64,000 nucleotides of DNA, from contig JBNKFV010000017.1 of assembly GCA_050289485.1 (NCBI GenBank), forward strand, positions 225,311 to 289,310, in the 5' to 3' direction. The stretch is from JBNKFV01 sp050289485 (GTDB taxonomy: Bacteria > Pseudomonadota > Gammaproteobacteria > Pseudomonadales > Cellvibrionaceae). Numbering within the stretch: the stretch's first letter is position 1; each line of letters opens with the position of its first letter. Below are positions 43,002 to 53,366 of this stretch, piece after piece. Below the pieces are notes generated by a model. That model did no database searches. It was given only the letters and a program-made list of their open reading frames with translations, and was not told where the DNA came from. Made by a program: the position numbers and the translations under genes.

Positions 43002-43559
43002 ATGCTAATACTGCATCGCATCTACGACTACACAACACCGCGCTTGTCAGGTGCCTGCCAATACAGCAAAGCGTTGTGCGGCCTGCTTTTTGCCATTTTC
43101 ACTTTCGATGCGGCCCTCGCTGACGAGAGTACATGGTATCAGCAGCACACTCTCGATAGCTTGTTTATTCCTGATACCTATTACCTCCACAATCCCCTGC
43201 GCTCCGATGAAAAAAGTAAACGTGTCAATTTAGGTACCAGCAGTTTTGGCATGGACGATGACGACCTCATTCGCGCTGTCGCCAACATGCAGGATACCTC
43301 GATGAACACCAGTCAACGCTTGCTCAATTACCAATGGTTAAGCGCCGCTGAAGATAACGGACAGCTCAAGCACGGCGGCCAGGCCCTCTCGAAAATTTTT
43401 ATGACCGGTCTGAAAACCTTTTGGGATGATCACTACGGTGAGAAGTTTTATAAAGGCACCATTATGAAAGACAGTACAGGGGTGTTTCAGCCGGAAATGG
43501 ACTACCGTATTCGCGTTAATGACAACAGTTTAAAAATGTCTCTTGAGTACAACTTTTAA
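43002..43559 (+). CDS. Secreted hypothetical protein ending YNF
   Basis: I do not recognise this 185-residue protein. A signal peptide (ending FTFDAALA) is followed by a polar, helix-like domain and a C-terminal beta-type stretch YRIRVNDNSLKMSLEYNF that ends in Phe, which suits outer-membrane insertion or a periplasmic strand. The protein at 13180-13755 has a very similar tail. GGAGG precedes the start. The neighbours on both sides are unrelated to it. Confidence 0.65.
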   Translation: MLILHRIYDYTTPRLSGACQYSKALCGLLFAIFTFDAALADESTWYQQHTLDSLFIPDTYYLHNPLRSDEKSKRVNLGTSSFGMDDDDLIRAVANMQDTSMNTSQRLLNYQWLSAAEDNGQLKHGGQALSKIFMTGLKTFWDDHYGEKFYKGTIMKDSTGVFQPEMDYRIRVNDNSLKMSLEYNF

Positions 43560-43637
43560 GCAATCCTCTACCACCATTGCTCACAGGCTATTTAACCGTA
43601 TAATCCTGCCCGATAGTTACTAACCGAACAGGCCCTA

Positions 43638-44117
43638 ATGAGCACTCCTTCTCTCGCATCTCTTGCAACTACACCCAGCCTTCTGCGCCGACTAGCGGCG
43701 ATGATTTACGACAGTTTGATCGTGGTTGCACTGATACTGGCCTACGGGGCAATCGCTTTAGCAGTGGAAGTGAATCTGCTGGGACACGCCCCGGCCGAGG
43801 GTGAGCGCGCCAGATTAAGCTCGTGGTGGTTAGTCGGCGTCCCCATGGTAGTGGCGGCCTTTAATGTGTGGTTCTGGCACAGAGCCGGCCAAACGGTAGG
43901 TATGCGGGCGTGGCGCCTGCAAGTTGTGCCTGAGCACTCCACTACCCTCGAGCAACCCACGCTGAAACAAGCAACTATTCGTTATGCAGTTTCATTGATT
44001 TCACTGTTTGCCGCTGGCCTGGGCTACCTCTGGGCACTGGTTGATAAGCACGGCAAAACACTTCACGATCATGCCAGCCACACACATGTGGTACTCTTAC
44101 CCAAAGCCAAGAAATAG
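43638..44117 (+). CDS. RDD-family membrane protein
   Basis: A 159-residue protein with the RDD signature: LLRRLAAMIYDSLIV in helix 1 (R..D pattern), GQTVGMRAWRLQV, and a final helix region ending in DHASHTHVV. Three or four transmembrane helices. Function of RDD proteins is unclear; many are ion transporters or regulators. It converges with lptG with a four-base gap. Confidence 0.88.
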   Translation: MSTPSLASLATTPSLLRRLAAMIYDSLIVVALILAYGAIALAVEVNLLGHAPAEGERARLSSWWLVGVPMVVAAFNVWFWHRAGQTVGMRAWRLQVVPEHSTTLEQPTLKQATIRYAVSLISLFAAGLGYLWALVDKHGKTLHDHASHTHVVLLPKAKK

Positions 44118-44121
44118 ATCA

Positions 44122-45183
44122 TCAGCGACTGCGTTTTAACAGATACAATCCCAACAGAATACAAAACCCGATAGGCATGAGCACCGCCACCAATGGGGAA
44201 AAGCCAAACACCAAACTCGCCGGCCCCAGCAAATCTTGCACTACGCGAAATACCACCGCAAAAATAACGCCGGAAAAAATTCGGAACCCCATCGTCACTT
44301 GACGCAATGGCCCAAATACAAATGAAACTGCAATCAACACGAGGCTTAGGGTAGCTATAGGCTGCAGCAATTTTTGCCACAACGACAACCGATACTCACT
44401 GCTGTCGAGCCCCTGAGCATCGAGATACAGCGTGTATGACCACAGGTTTTGAATCGATAGTGAGCTGGGATCAAGTACCAGTACATTCAAAACCTTGGGG
44501 GAAATCTTGGTGTCCCAGCGGCGGCGTGCATAGGTTTCCTGCCCAGTGGAATCCGCATTTATTTTTGTTTCAACCACATTTTCTTCTTGCCAGTAACTTC
44601 CGAGATAAATGGCGGTTTCTGTAAAGCTGGAAGCCACCAACTGGTGGTTTTCATCGAAACGATAACGAGTAACACCGTATAAACGCCCATTGGGCAATAC
44701 CGCATTAAAATGCATATACTCGTTGCCTTCGCGATTCCACAAACCACGCTGTGCCTGCAGGGCAACTTTGCGCCCCAGTGCAATATCTTTACGACTGGTG
44801 CTGATTTGCTCGGTGAGCGGCGTTACGTATTCGCCGAGTAAGATACCTATCACCACGAACACTAATACCGGCTTGATCACTGCCCAGGTAATCGACAATA
44901 CCGACACCCCAGCAGCACGCATTACTACCAGTTCACTACTGGCTGCCAGCGTACCAAGGCCCAGTAAACAACCAATCAGTGCCGAAAACGGAATAAATTC
45001 ATACGCCCGATTGGGCAACGTGATGGCGACATACAGCAACGCCTCTTTCAAGTTGTAGTTATTGGCCAACTGTCCCATCTGATCCACAATGGCCGAAATG
45101 GCATCCAAGCTGACAAACACCAACAACACAATAAACACGGCACTGATAACAGACCGCGCAATATAGCGATTAAGCAGACGCAT
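44122..45183 (-). CDS. lptG: LPS export ABC transporter permease LptG
   Basis: LptG and LptF form the inner-membrane permease that, with LptB, pulls lipopolysaccharide into the Lpt bridge. A 353-residue YjgP/YjgQ-type protein: LNRYIARSVI at the start, two groups of three helices and a large periplasmic beta-jellyroll between them. The last three helices near FSPLVAVLMP end the chain. The start overlaps the lptF stop by one base. Confidence 0.92.
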   Translation of the reverse strand: MRLLNRYIARSVISAVFIVLLVFVSLDAISAIVDQMGQLANNYNLKEALLYVAITLPNRAYEFIPFSALIGCLLGLGTLAASSELVVMRAAGVSVLSITWAVIKPVLVFVVIGILLGEYVTPLTEQISTSRKDIALGRKVALQAQRGLWNREGNEYMHFNAVLPNGRLYGVTRYRFDENHQLVASSFTETAIYLGSYWQEENVVETKINADSTGQETYARRRWDTKISPKVLNVLVLDPSSLSIQNLWSYTLYLDAQGLDSSEYRLSLWQKLLQPIATLSLVLIAVSFVFGPLRQVTMGFRIFSGVIFAVVFRVVQDLLGPASLVFGFSPLVAVLMPIGFCILLGLYLLKRSR

Positions 45184-46313
45184 CAGGCACCTCCTCCCAC
45201 TGGCAAGAGGTTTTCAGGCGGTTTGGTATTACGAGGCTTGCCGGCCATGGAGCTGGCTTTCAACAATACTGCAGCAATCACTGCGAATACACCGTGCACC
45301 CACCAGATACCCAGAGCAGGCGGCACGCTGCCTTCTTCCAGCGCACCTCGGGCAGCATTAAGCGTAATAAGATAAATGATGTACAAGATAATGGCAGGCA
45401 GCATTTTTGCGTATCGGCCGGCGCGCGGATTGGTACGACTCAATGGCACCGCCATCAATGCTACCAGCATCACTAGAATCGGCAGCGACAAACGCCACTG
45501 CAATCCAGCAATGGATGGCAGGTCGTCTGCGGCAAGCAGTTCTGCCGTGGTTCGGTTATCGACTTCACTGGTACGTCGCCCGACATTTTCAGGTGCAGGC
45601 AAATGGACGTAAAGTTCATCAAAATCGGTAATACGATAGCCAGGATCACCTGGCCGGCCATCGTAACGAGCCCCCTTGTCGAGCTGCAAATAACGCTGCT
45701 GATAATCCTCACGAAACACAGTTTTACCGCTGTCGGCACGTAATACCGATAAATCGCCACCTTGGCTGTCGCTCGCCATTTCGGCCATAAAAACCCGCTC
45801 CATGCGTTTTTTGTCGCTACTGATACCTTCGGCGTAGGTCATGGTTGCCCCACCCTGCACCGACTGAAACTGCCGAGGTTTCAGGCTTTCGAATTCGGTT
45901 CGCTGACGCTGCTGATCAATAATGGCCGACGAGGCCTGGGTTCCCAACGGGCTTACCCAGAGGGACAGCACAGCGACAATAATAGCAATCACAAACGCAA
46001 TCAACGCGGTATAACCCACCAGTCGACGGGTACTAAAACCACAGGCATTTAGTACGGTCATTTCGCTGTCCATATACAAACGCCCGTAGGCCAGCAACAG
46101 CGCGATAAAAAAGCCCAGCGGCAACACCAACTCAAGAAAACCAGGAATCCGGTACACCATAATTTGCAGGAGCACATCGGCCGAAATTCGTCCGGCTGCG
46201 GCCTGCGCCAGATACTTTACAAAGCGGCCGCTCATGATAATCAGCAACAACACACTGCTCACGGCAAACGTGGTGCTTAACACTTCACGCAACAGGTAAC
46301 GAAAAACAATCAT
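45183..46313 (-). CDS. lptF: LPS export ABC transporter permease LptF
   Basis: Partner of LptG, 376 residues. FRYLLREVLSTTFAV and the FLELVLPLGFFIALLLAYGRL segment near 55, then NACGFSTRRL and the conserved VMLVALMAVPLSRTNPRAGR near 300 are the LptF signature; MTVLNACG marks it as F and not G. A single unit with lptG, divergent from pepA. Confidence 0.92.
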   Translation of the reverse strand: MIVFRYLLREVLSTTFAVSSVLLLIIMSGRFVKYLAQAAAGRISADVLLQIMVYRIPGFLELVLPLGFFIALLLAYGRLYMDSEMTVLNACGFSTRRLVGYTALIAFVIAIIVAVLSLWVSPLGTQASSAIIDQQRQRTEFESLKPRQFQSVQGGATMTYAEGISSDKKRMERVFMAEMASDSQGGDLSVLRADSGKTVFREDYQQRYLQLDKGARYDGRPGDPGYRITDFDELYVHLPAPENVGRRTSEVDNRTTAELLAADDLPSIAGLQWRLSLPILVMLVALMAVPLSRTNPRAGRYAKMLPAIILYIIYLITLNAARGALEEGSVPPALGIWWVHGVFAVIAAVLLKASSMAGKPRNTKPPENLLPVGGGA

Positions 46314-46567
46314 CTCAGACGAAGTGTCCTTTTAATCCGGTAAAAATCGCTTTCCCGCCGAGGCTAAGGTGTGCAGACGTTTTGGCTTCACCACGGCTCG
46401 CGGCAACGCTTTCGATCCCGCCAAGTAAAACTGAGGCGAAGGCGAAACATCAACAGCCCCTAGGGCCTGGAAAAACAGTCTGCTAGAATACCCGACTTTA
46501 CCCTCGCGGACTATGATGCCGCAGGGCCTTTTTACGAGCTTTTTATCCTGTCGCAGAGGAAATACGC

Positions 46568-48055
46568 ATGGAGTTTTTTGCTAACGTAGCCGAGTTGAAC
46601 AAAATAAAAGCAGGTTGTTTGGTAGTACCGGTCTTGAACCGCACCAAACCCTCTTCGACGGTGGAATCTATTGACAAGGAAACCGGCAATACATTGCAGC
46701 GTTTACTGCAACAGAAAGATTTTTCAGCCGACTTAGGCAAAACCCAACTGGCCTACCCGCTAAGCACAAACAGCAAACTTAATCGCCTTCTGTACGTTGG
46801 CCTGGGTAAAGAGGCTGAACTCACCATAGAGCAGTTCAGCAAACATGCTGCTGCACTGGCCGCCGCACTGGTAAAAACCAAAAGCAAAGACGCCACACTG
46901 GTTATTGACGATATTCAAGTAGATGGCAAAGACACCCCTTGGGTTGCCCGCATGCTGGCCCAATACATCTGCACCGCCGCCTATCAGTACGATGATACCA
47001 AATCCAAAAAAGCCGAGCCCAGTAGCCTGAAAAAAATCACCGTGCTAACCACTGATAAAGCCCAACTGGCCAGTCTTAAGCGAGGCCTTGCAACAGGTAA
47101 AGCCGTAGGCGAAGGCATGAACGTTACTCGCAAGCTGGGCGATTTACCCGGTAATATCTGTACACCTGCCTACTTGGCAAGTCAGGCCAAAGCCCTGGGA
47201 CGCAAGCACGCCAAGCTCAGCATTAAAGTGCTAAGCGAAAAACAAATGAAAGACTTGGGCATGGGCGCCCTGCTGTCGGTGTCTGCGGGTAGTGACCTAC
47301 CGGCGCAACTGATTGTGATGGAATATAAAGGCGCAGCCAAAAGTGCAAAACCCCACGTACTGGTCGGCAAAGGTATTACCTTCGACACCGGGGGTATCAG
47401 CCTCAAGCCCGGCGCAAATATGGACGAAATGAAGTACGACATGGGCGGCGCTGCCAGTGTTTTCGGCGCATTTAACGCTATTCTCGCTCTGCAACCCAAA
47501 ATCAACCTGGTGGGCATTGTCGCTGCCAGCGAAAATATGCCCAGCGGCTGCGCTACCAAGCCAGGCGATATCGTGACTTCCATGTCGGGGCAAACGATCG
47601 AAATTCTCAATACCGATGCCGAAGGCCGACTGGTACTGTGTGATGCGCTCACCTACGCCGAGCAGTACAAACCCAAATCGGTTATCGACATTGCCACCCT
47701 CACTGGCGCCTGTATTGTCGCGCTAGGCAAGCATGCCAGTGGCTTGTACAGTAACGACGACAGCTTCGCCGAAACCCTGCTGGAAGCCGGTAAAGCCGCC
47801 GGTGACAAAGCCTGGCACATGCCACTGTGGGATGAATATCAAACCCAGCTCGACAGTAACTTTGCGGATATGCAAAACATTGGCGGCCCACAGGCGGGTA
47901 GCGTTACCGCGGCCTGTTTCCTGTCGCGCTTTACCAAAGCCTACACCTGGGCCCACCTGGATATTGCCGGTACCGCTTGGAACAGTGGTGCTAATAAAGG
48001 CGCAACGGGTCGCCCCGTGCCTCTGCTGGTGGAATACCTGTTACAACAGGCCTAA
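46568..48055 (+). CDS. pepA: Leucyl aminopeptidase (cytosol aminopeptidase, M17)
   Basis: Hexameric two-metal aminopeptidase of 495 residues. VGKGITFDTGGISLKPG and NTDAEGRLVLCDALTYA contain the metal ligands and are diagnostic of PepA; the N-domain can also bind DNA (XerA/CarP role in E. coli). Divergent from lptFG, with holC just downstream. Confidence 0.95.
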   Translation: MEFFANVAELNKIKAGCLVVPVLNRTKPSSTVESIDKETGNTLQRLLQQKDFSADLGKTQLAYPLSTNSKLNRLLYVGLGKEAELTIEQFSKHAAALAAALVKTKSKDATLVIDDIQVDGKDTPWVARMLAQYICTAAYQYDDTKSKKAEPSSLKKITVLTTDKAQLASLKRGLATGKAVGEGMNVTRKLGDLPGNICTPAYLASQAKALGRKHAKLSIKVLSEKQMKDLGMGALLSVSAGSDLPAQLIVMEYKGAAKSAKPHVLVGKGITFDTGGISLKPGANMDEMKYDMGGAASVFGAFNAILALQPKINLVGIVAASENMPSGCATKPGDIVTSMSGQTIEILNTDAEGRLVLCDALTYAEQYKPKSVIDIATLTGACIVALGKHASGLYSNDDSFAETLLEAGKAAGDKAWHMPLWDEYQTQLDSNFADMQNIGGPQAGSVTAACFLSRFTKAYTWAHLDIAGTAWNSGANKGATGRPVPLLVEYLLQQA

Positions 48056-48075
48056 AGCGTTTAATTTGAACCCTA

Positions 48076-48531
48076 ATGACCAAAATAGACTTTTATGTGT
48101 TACCGGCCGACCACGAACAAATTCGTCACGAATTTGTTTGTCGGTTGCTGCATAAAGTGATGGCGCGAGACGTGAATGTATTTATACGTACGGAGAGTCG
48201 CGCCTATGCGGAACAACTGGATACCTTTGCCTGGCAACACAAGCCAGAATGGTATTTACCTCACCAGTTGCTTGACCCCAACAGCACCACAGCAGACACA
48301 CCGGTAGGCCCGAGTATTGATATCGGCTTTCCCGATGAGAACGGTGGCGAAAACTGTGGCTTTCATCACGATATTATTATCAATCTCGCCCCCAATGTAC
48401 CGCCCTACTTCAGCAGTTTTCAGCGATTGATTGAAGTTGTGAACCAGGACAGTAAAATTCTTGAGCAAACACGCCTAAACTTTAAGTTCTACAAAGACCG
48501 CGGCTACCCCATTGATACACACAAACTCTAG
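48076..48531 (+). CDS. holC: DNA polymerase III chi subunit
   Basis: The chi subunit links the clamp loader to SSB. A 151-residue protein: FYVLPADHEQIRHEFVCRLL at the start, RTESRAYAEQLDTFAW, and PPYFSSFQRLIEVVNQD, all typical of HolC. It follows pepA by 20 bases, the normal gammaproteobacterial order. Confidence 0.92.
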   Translation: MTKIDFYVLPADHEQIRHEFVCRLLHKVMARDVNVFIRTESRAYAEQLDTFAWQHKPEWYLPHQLLDPNSTTADTPVGPSIDIGFPDENGGENCGFHHDIIINLAPNVPPYFSSFQRLIEVVNQDSKILEQTRLNFKFYKDRGYPIDTHKL

Positions 48532-48582
48532 AGCCTGTTAACAGGCCTTAACGCGGCTAAACTACTCTTAGGGAGATCTCGC

Positions 48583-49776
48583 ATGTCTGACGCCAAGTCT
48601 ACTAAAGCCACGCTGCTGGGTGAGCTGGAATCTATCCGCGGGCTTTTGGATGAGCAGGATTTCGATGTAGACCAGATACCCACTCTGGTAGACGACATTC
48701 CATTACTCGAAGAAGCCCTTGATATCGATGAAGATCTTGAGATAACCGGCGAGTTTGTGGTGGATGACGACTTCGATACCGATGCCGATAACCCCCCCCT
48801 GAATGAAGACGATCTCACCATCCCCACCTTAACAGACAGCGACACCCTCGATACATCAGAGCCCCTCACAGAAGTAGCCGAAAGCAATGAGTTTTCCCCA
48901 ACCCCAGCCCATGCCACAGAAGCGGCATTGCCCGACGGCGTACTACCTGGGCAACAGTCTTTGTTTGACACGGCTAATAATACAACCGATGAGCACGATA
49001 TAGAAAACCTGGAGATTCAGTCAGACATTCACTTAACAGAGGTTGAGCAACCTGCCGTTAACTCAGGGAACGAAGCAGAAAATACCACAGCAGCTATTTC
49101 CCCGACTCAGCCAGAGGCTCCCGAGGCAGAAATAAATGAAGAAAAAGACGATCTGGAAGCCCTGCTGAAAGCCTCCTACGCAGACTTTTACCCAGAAAGC
49201 GACACTGATGAATCAGCGCTGGAGAATCAAAATTCCAGCGAACCTCCCAGCACCGAAGACCACGAAGAAGCCGATACCGACGACGCCACACATGCCCACG
49301 ACAGTGACCGGGAAACCAAGCCCGTTACACAGCATTTCAATCCGGCACCAGAGCACGACATCGTTGAACAACTTCTGCAAAACCCGTTTAAAAACAATGC
49401 CGACAGTATTCAGCAGCAGGCGCCCCATCTCGCGGGGCTCGCATCAACACCGCAGGCAACCACAGCAGAGAACAACACCCCAAGCCCCCCTGACCATCCC
49501 CAGTCCAGGGACGAAAACCCGTTTTTACCCAAACACATTCGCGAACGCTTACATAGCGGCCGCTCACTGACAGATGTGCTGCGCAAACAATCTCAGCCCA
49601 GCCATCAACAGGAATCGCAGAGTATAACGGCAACGCTGGTTGACAATCTGGTCGCCGAGTACCTGCCAAAAATAGAAGCAGAGCTGCGCCGGCGCCTCAC
49701 CTTGGTAGCAGAAGGAAAAGTCAGTTCGCCATTACAATCATTTACCGGTGAAAACTCTGATTCCCATGAGCCATAA
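48583..49776 (+). CDS. Acidic, largely disordered protein between holC and valS
   Basis: A 397-residue hypothetical protein dominated by Asp, Glu, Ser, Thr and Pro. Residues 1-60 form amphipathic acidic helices (LLGELESIRGLLD); the middle looks disordered; the end has a helix-rich tail with FLPKHIRERLHSGRSLTDVL and LVAEYLPKIEAELRRRL. Similar proteins occupy this slot in Pseudomonas relatives. No known domain. A role as a polymerase-associated or RNA-related scaffold cannot be claimed from sequence. GGGAG lies just before the ATG. Confidence 0.75.
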   Translation: MSDAKSTKATLLGELESIRGLLDEQDFDVDQIPTLVDDIPLLEEALDIDEDLEITGEFVVDDDFDTDADNPPLNEDDLTIPTLTDSDTLDTSEPLTEVAESNEFSPTPAHATEAALPDGVLPGQQSLFDTANNTTDEHDIENLEIQSDIHLTEVEQPAVNSGNEAENTTAAISPTQPEAPEAEINEEKDDLEALLKASYADFYPESDTDESALENQNSSEPPSTEDHEEADTDDATHAHDSDRETKPVTQHFNPAPEHDIVEQLLQNPFKNNADSIQQQAPHLAGLASTPQATTAENNTPSPPDHPQSRDENPFLPKHIRERLHSGRSLTDVLRKQSQPSHQQESQSITATLVDNLVAEYLPKIEAELRRRLTLVAEGKVSSPLQSFTGENSDSHEP

Positions 49777-49997
49777 ACATGAGCATAAATAAGCCTGGTT
49801 ATCACAACAGCGCGGTTAACAGCCCAGTAGCAGTCATTGTATAATCCCCGCCTTTCGCTTTGCGCGCAGACTTGGGCGCGCAATTTGCTGTTATCCGGCA
49901 CAGCCGTTTTATTCGACGTGCCGTCGTAATAACGCAAGTATCGATAAACCGCCTGTCGGGCCTATGCCTGCCAGCCAAACGAGACGTAGAAATACCC

Positions 49998-52775
49998 ATG
50001 ATGGACAAAACCTACCAACCGCAGGCCATTGAACAGCAGTGGTATCAAACCTGGGAATCCGAAGGTTATTTTGCACCTTCTGGTGAAGGTGCTCCTTACA
50101 GCATTATGATCCCACCGCCAAACGTTACCGGTTACCTGCACATGGGCCATGGGTTTCAGGAATCTATTATGGATGCGCTGATCCGTTATCACCGCATGAA
50201 AGGCAATAACACCCTGTGGCAAGTAGGCACCGACCACGCCGGTATTGCTACGCAGATGGTGGTAGAGCGCTTGCTGGCAGCTGACGGCGTTTCACGCCAC
50301 GACTTAGGACGCGAAAAATTTATCGAGAAAGTCTGGGAATGGAAAGAACACTCCGGTGGCCACATTACCAAGCAGCTGCGCAGGCTCGGGGCCTCTCCCG
50401 ACTGGAGTCGTGAACGCTTCACCATGGACGAAGGTTTCTATAAGGCTGTACAGGAAGTGTTTATTCGCCTGTACGAAGACGGCCTGATCTATCGCGGCAA
50501 ACGCTTGGTAAACTGGGACCCCAAACTGCATACGGCTATTTCTGACCTAGAAGTCATCAGTGAAGAAGAAAATGGCCACCTATGGCACTTTCAATACCCA
50601 CTCACCGATGGCAGTGGGCATCTGGTGGTTGCCACTACCCGACCGGAAACCATGCTCGGTGATACCGCCGTAGCGGTTAACCCAGACGACGAACGCTACC
50701 AAGCATTGATTGGCAAAACCATCACCTTACCACTGGTAGGCCGTGAAATACCGATTATTGCCGACGACTACGTGGATCGTGAATTTGGTACCGGCTGTGT
50801 AAAAATTACCCCCGCGCACGACTTTAACGACTACGAAATGGGCTTGCGCCACAACCTGCCCATGATCAATATTTTCGACGACGATGCCAATCTCAACCAA
50901 GAAGTGCCGGAAAAATACCGTGGCATGGAGCGCTTTGCCGCACGGAAGCAAATTATTGCCGACTTCGATGCACTGGGCTTACTGGTAAAAATTGACGACC
51001 ACAAATTGAAAGTACCGCGCGGTGATCGCAGTGGCGTGGTGATTGAACCTTACCTCACCAATCAGTGGTACGTTAAAACCGCACCGCTGGCAGAAGAAGC
51101 TATTAAAGCGGTAGAAGATGGCAGCATCCAGTTTGTACCCAAGCAGTACGAAAACATGTACTTCTCCTGGATGCGCGACATTCAAGACTGGTGTATTTCT
51201 CGACAACTCTGGTGGGGGCATCGCATTCCCGCCTGGTACGATGACGAAGGCAAGGTGTACGTTGGCCGTACCGAAGATGACGTACGCAAACAACACAACC
51301 TCGGCGCCAACGTAAACCTCAAGCAAGACGAAGACGTACTCGACACATGGTTCTCATCTGGCCTATGGACATTCGGCACCCTGGGCTGGCCGGAAGCTAC
51401 TGACTTTTTAAAAACCTTTCACCCGTCGTCTGTACTGGTGACTGGCTTCGACATTATTTTCTTCTGGGTAGCCCGCATGATTATGCTCACGCTGCATTTC
51501 CAGAAAGAAGTACCTTTCCAAACGGTTTACGTACATGGTTTGGTACGCGACAGTCACGGCCAAAAAATGTCAAAGTCAAAGGGTAACGTGCTAGACCCCA
51601 TTGACCTTATCGACGGTATCGAACTGGAACCCCTGGTGCAAAAACGCACCAGCGGTTTAATGCAGCCGCATCTGAAAGAAAAAATCGAGAAGCAGACTCG
51701 CAAAGAGTTTCCCGAAGGCATCAGCGCCTACGGTACCGACGCTCTGCGCTACACCTATTACTCGCTGGCATCTACCGGTCGCGACATTAACTTCGACGTA
51801 GGCCGCATTGAAGGCTTTGCCAACTTCTGTAACAAAATCTGGAACGCGTCTCGCTACGTATTAATGAACTGCGAAGATCAGGACTGCGCGCAAGACGGTA
51901 GCACAGATTACGAATTGTCTCTGGCGGACCGTTGGATTATCGCCGAGCTACAAAAAGCGGAAAAAGCAGTCGCCCACGGCATCGATACCTACCGATTCGA
52001 CCTGGCATCGCAAGCGCTTTACAGTTTTGTCTGGAATGAATACTGCAGCTGGTATCTCGAATTGTCCAAACCGGTACTCACCTCTGACAACTACAGCGCA
52101 AGCCAGAAGAAAGGCACCCGTCGCACACTGATTCGAGTACTCGAAACCGTATTGCGCTTGGCTCACCCACTCATGCCATTTATTACTGAAGAGATCTGGC
52201 AAAAAGTCAAAACACTGGCTGGCGTTGCTGACGAAAGCAAAACCATTATGTTGGCCGCTTATCCTATAGCAGATGACAACAAAATTGATGAACAAGCCAT
52301 CAAAGATATTGAATGGGTAAAGGGTGTTGTTGAAGGAGTACGAACAATTCGTGGTGAAATGCAAATATCACCTAGCAAAAAAGTACCAGTATATTTTCAG
52401 CATGGTGATGCCGAAGCTGAGCGCCGTCTAAATGAAAACCGTCAGTTTTTATTAACCCTGGCAAGCCTGGAAAACATTAACTGGTTAGCAGCCAACGATG
52501 AAGCGCCACTTTCCGCAACGGCACTGGTCGGCAATATGGAAATATTGCTGCCAATGGCAGGCTTAATCGATAAGGAAGCAGAAATAGCGCGCCTTAACAA
52601 AGAAGTTGAGAAACTTAAAAAGGAACAAGGTCGCCTGGAAGGCAAACTGAACAATCCCAAGTTTGTCGATAAAGCGCCGGCCGATGTGGTTCAAAAAGAA
52701 AAAGACAAACTGGCCGAATGTGCCAGTGCCATACACAAACTCGAAGATCAAAAAACAAAAATAGCGGCGCTATAA
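49998..52775 (+). CDS. valS: Valyl-tRNA synthetase
   Basis: Class Ia synthetase of about 925 residues. HMGHGFQ (the HIGH motif after PPNVTGYL), an editing domain near residues 190-340, KMSKSKGN, the tRNA-binding WNASRYVLMN region and a C-terminal coiled coil (DKEAEIARLNKEVEKLKKEQ) that contacts tRNA. I use ATG at 49998 (a second ATG follows at 50001); the frame runs back to 49860 but does not match ValS there. Intrinsic regulation of this gene is not visible. Confidence 0.96.
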   Translation: MMDKTYQPQAIEQQWYQTWESEGYFAPSGEGAPYSIMIPPPNVTGYLHMGHGFQESIMDALIRYHRMKGNNTLWQVGTDHAGIATQMVVERLLAADGVSRHDLGREKFIEKVWEWKEHSGGHITKQLRRLGASPDWSRERFTMDEGFYKAVQEVFIRLYEDGLIYRGKRLVNWDPKLHTAISDLEVISEEENGHLWHFQYPLTDGSGHLVVATTRPETMLGDTAVAVNPDDERYQALIGKTITLPLVGREIPIIADDYVDREFGTGCVKITPAHDFNDYEMGLRHNLPMINIFDDDANLNQEVPEKYRGMERFAARKQIIADFDALGLLVKIDDHKLKVPRGDRSGVVIEPYLTNQWYVKTAPLAEEAIKAVEDGSIQFVPKQYENMYFSWMRDIQDWCISRQLWWGHRIPAWYDDEGKVYVGRTEDDVRKQHNLGANVNLKQDEDVLDTWFSSGLWTFGTLGWPEATDFLKTFHPSSVLVTGFDIIFFWVARMIMLTLHFQKEVPFQTVYVHGLVRDSHGQKMSKSKGNVLDPIDLIDGIELEPLVQKRTSGLMQPHLKEKIEKQTRKEFPEGISAYGTDALRYTYYSLASTGRDINFDVGRIEGFANFCNKIWNASRYVLMNCEDQDCAQDGSTDYELSLADRWIIAELQKAEKAVAHGIDTYRFDLASQALYSFVWNEYCSWYLELSKPVLTSDNYSASQKKGTRRTLIRVLETVLRLAHPLMPFITEEIWQKVKTLAGVADESKTIMLAAYPIADDNKIDEQAIKDIEWVKGVVEGVRTIRGEMQISPSKKVPVYFQHGDAEAERRLNENRQFLLTLASLENINWLAANDEAPLSATALVGNMEILLPMAGLIDKEAEIARLNKEVEKLKKEQGRLEGKLNNPKFVDKAPADVVQKEKDKLAECASAIHKLEDQKTKIAAL

Positions 52776-52786
52776 ACCCACCTAAA

Positions 52787-52831
52787 AACGTTGCATAAGT
52801 GAAAAATTATCCAAGCCACTTATGCAACGTT
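52787..52831. terminator. 15-bp perfect hairpin after valS
   Basis: AACGTTGCATAAGTG (52787-52801) and its exact reverse complement (52817-52831) enclose a 15-base loop. It sits in terminator position 12 bases past the valS stop, but no T-run follows, so it may be an RNA-stability hairpin or a small palindromic element. Confidence 0.5.
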
Positions 52832-53025
52832 ACCTCTGTTACCTTGATAAACGGATTTCTTTGCTACACTTAATACTGTTTTCGAAGGTCAGCCACGGCT
52901 TCTTGTGACATATTTGTTAACCATTTCATAAAGTCACGTTTTTTATTAGGCAAATGCCAAGTGCTCAACTAGCCTTAATGTACTTTTTAGCGCTGATGCA
53001 ACCCGTATATTAAAAGGACTCACTG

Positions 53026-53247
53026 ATGGCTTACAACTCTATATACGACAGCAATTATTGGTATGTAGTCAACACAGAGTACAAACACATCGTTTATCGC
53101 AGTAAAAAGAAAGACAAAGCCGTACATTACGCCGAACAGAAAAATGGCTTTACCGACAGCGTTAGCCTACATTACCAAGTTGTTTCTGGCGCAGTGATTA
53201 ACCAAATGATGCAGAACCTGACGGCAAAGAAGATGGCTTATAACTAA
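53026..53247 (+). CDS. Small Tyr/Lys-rich hypothetical protein (73 aa)
   Basis: I do not recognise it. AAAAGGACT seven to ten bases before the ATG is a good ribosome binding site, and the frame has normal codon use. The first half is rich in Tyr (NSIYDSNYWYVV), the middle in Lys and the end has an amphipathic helix. No signal peptide. Neighbours are valS and an ankyrin gene on the other strand. Confidence 0.65.
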   Translation: MAYNSIYDSNYWYVVNTEYKHIVYRSKKKDKAVHYAEQKNGFTDSVSLHYQVVSGAVINQMMQNLTAKKMAYN

Positions 53248-53366
53248 ACGTTGCTAACAACCCTTTTGCTCTGTCCACTAACGCGGCAATGCTTTTGGCT
53301 TATCGCGTTCTTGTTAGCACCCTACCCTTTATGTTTAGAACTGCTAACGACAATCGCCAAAACATG

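Noticed and set aside
48533..48546. Palindrome GCCTGTTAACAGGC after holC, partly repeated at 57718-57729
   Set aside because: A 12-base match between two sites in 64 kb is not statistically notable, and no common function of the neighbours is seen.
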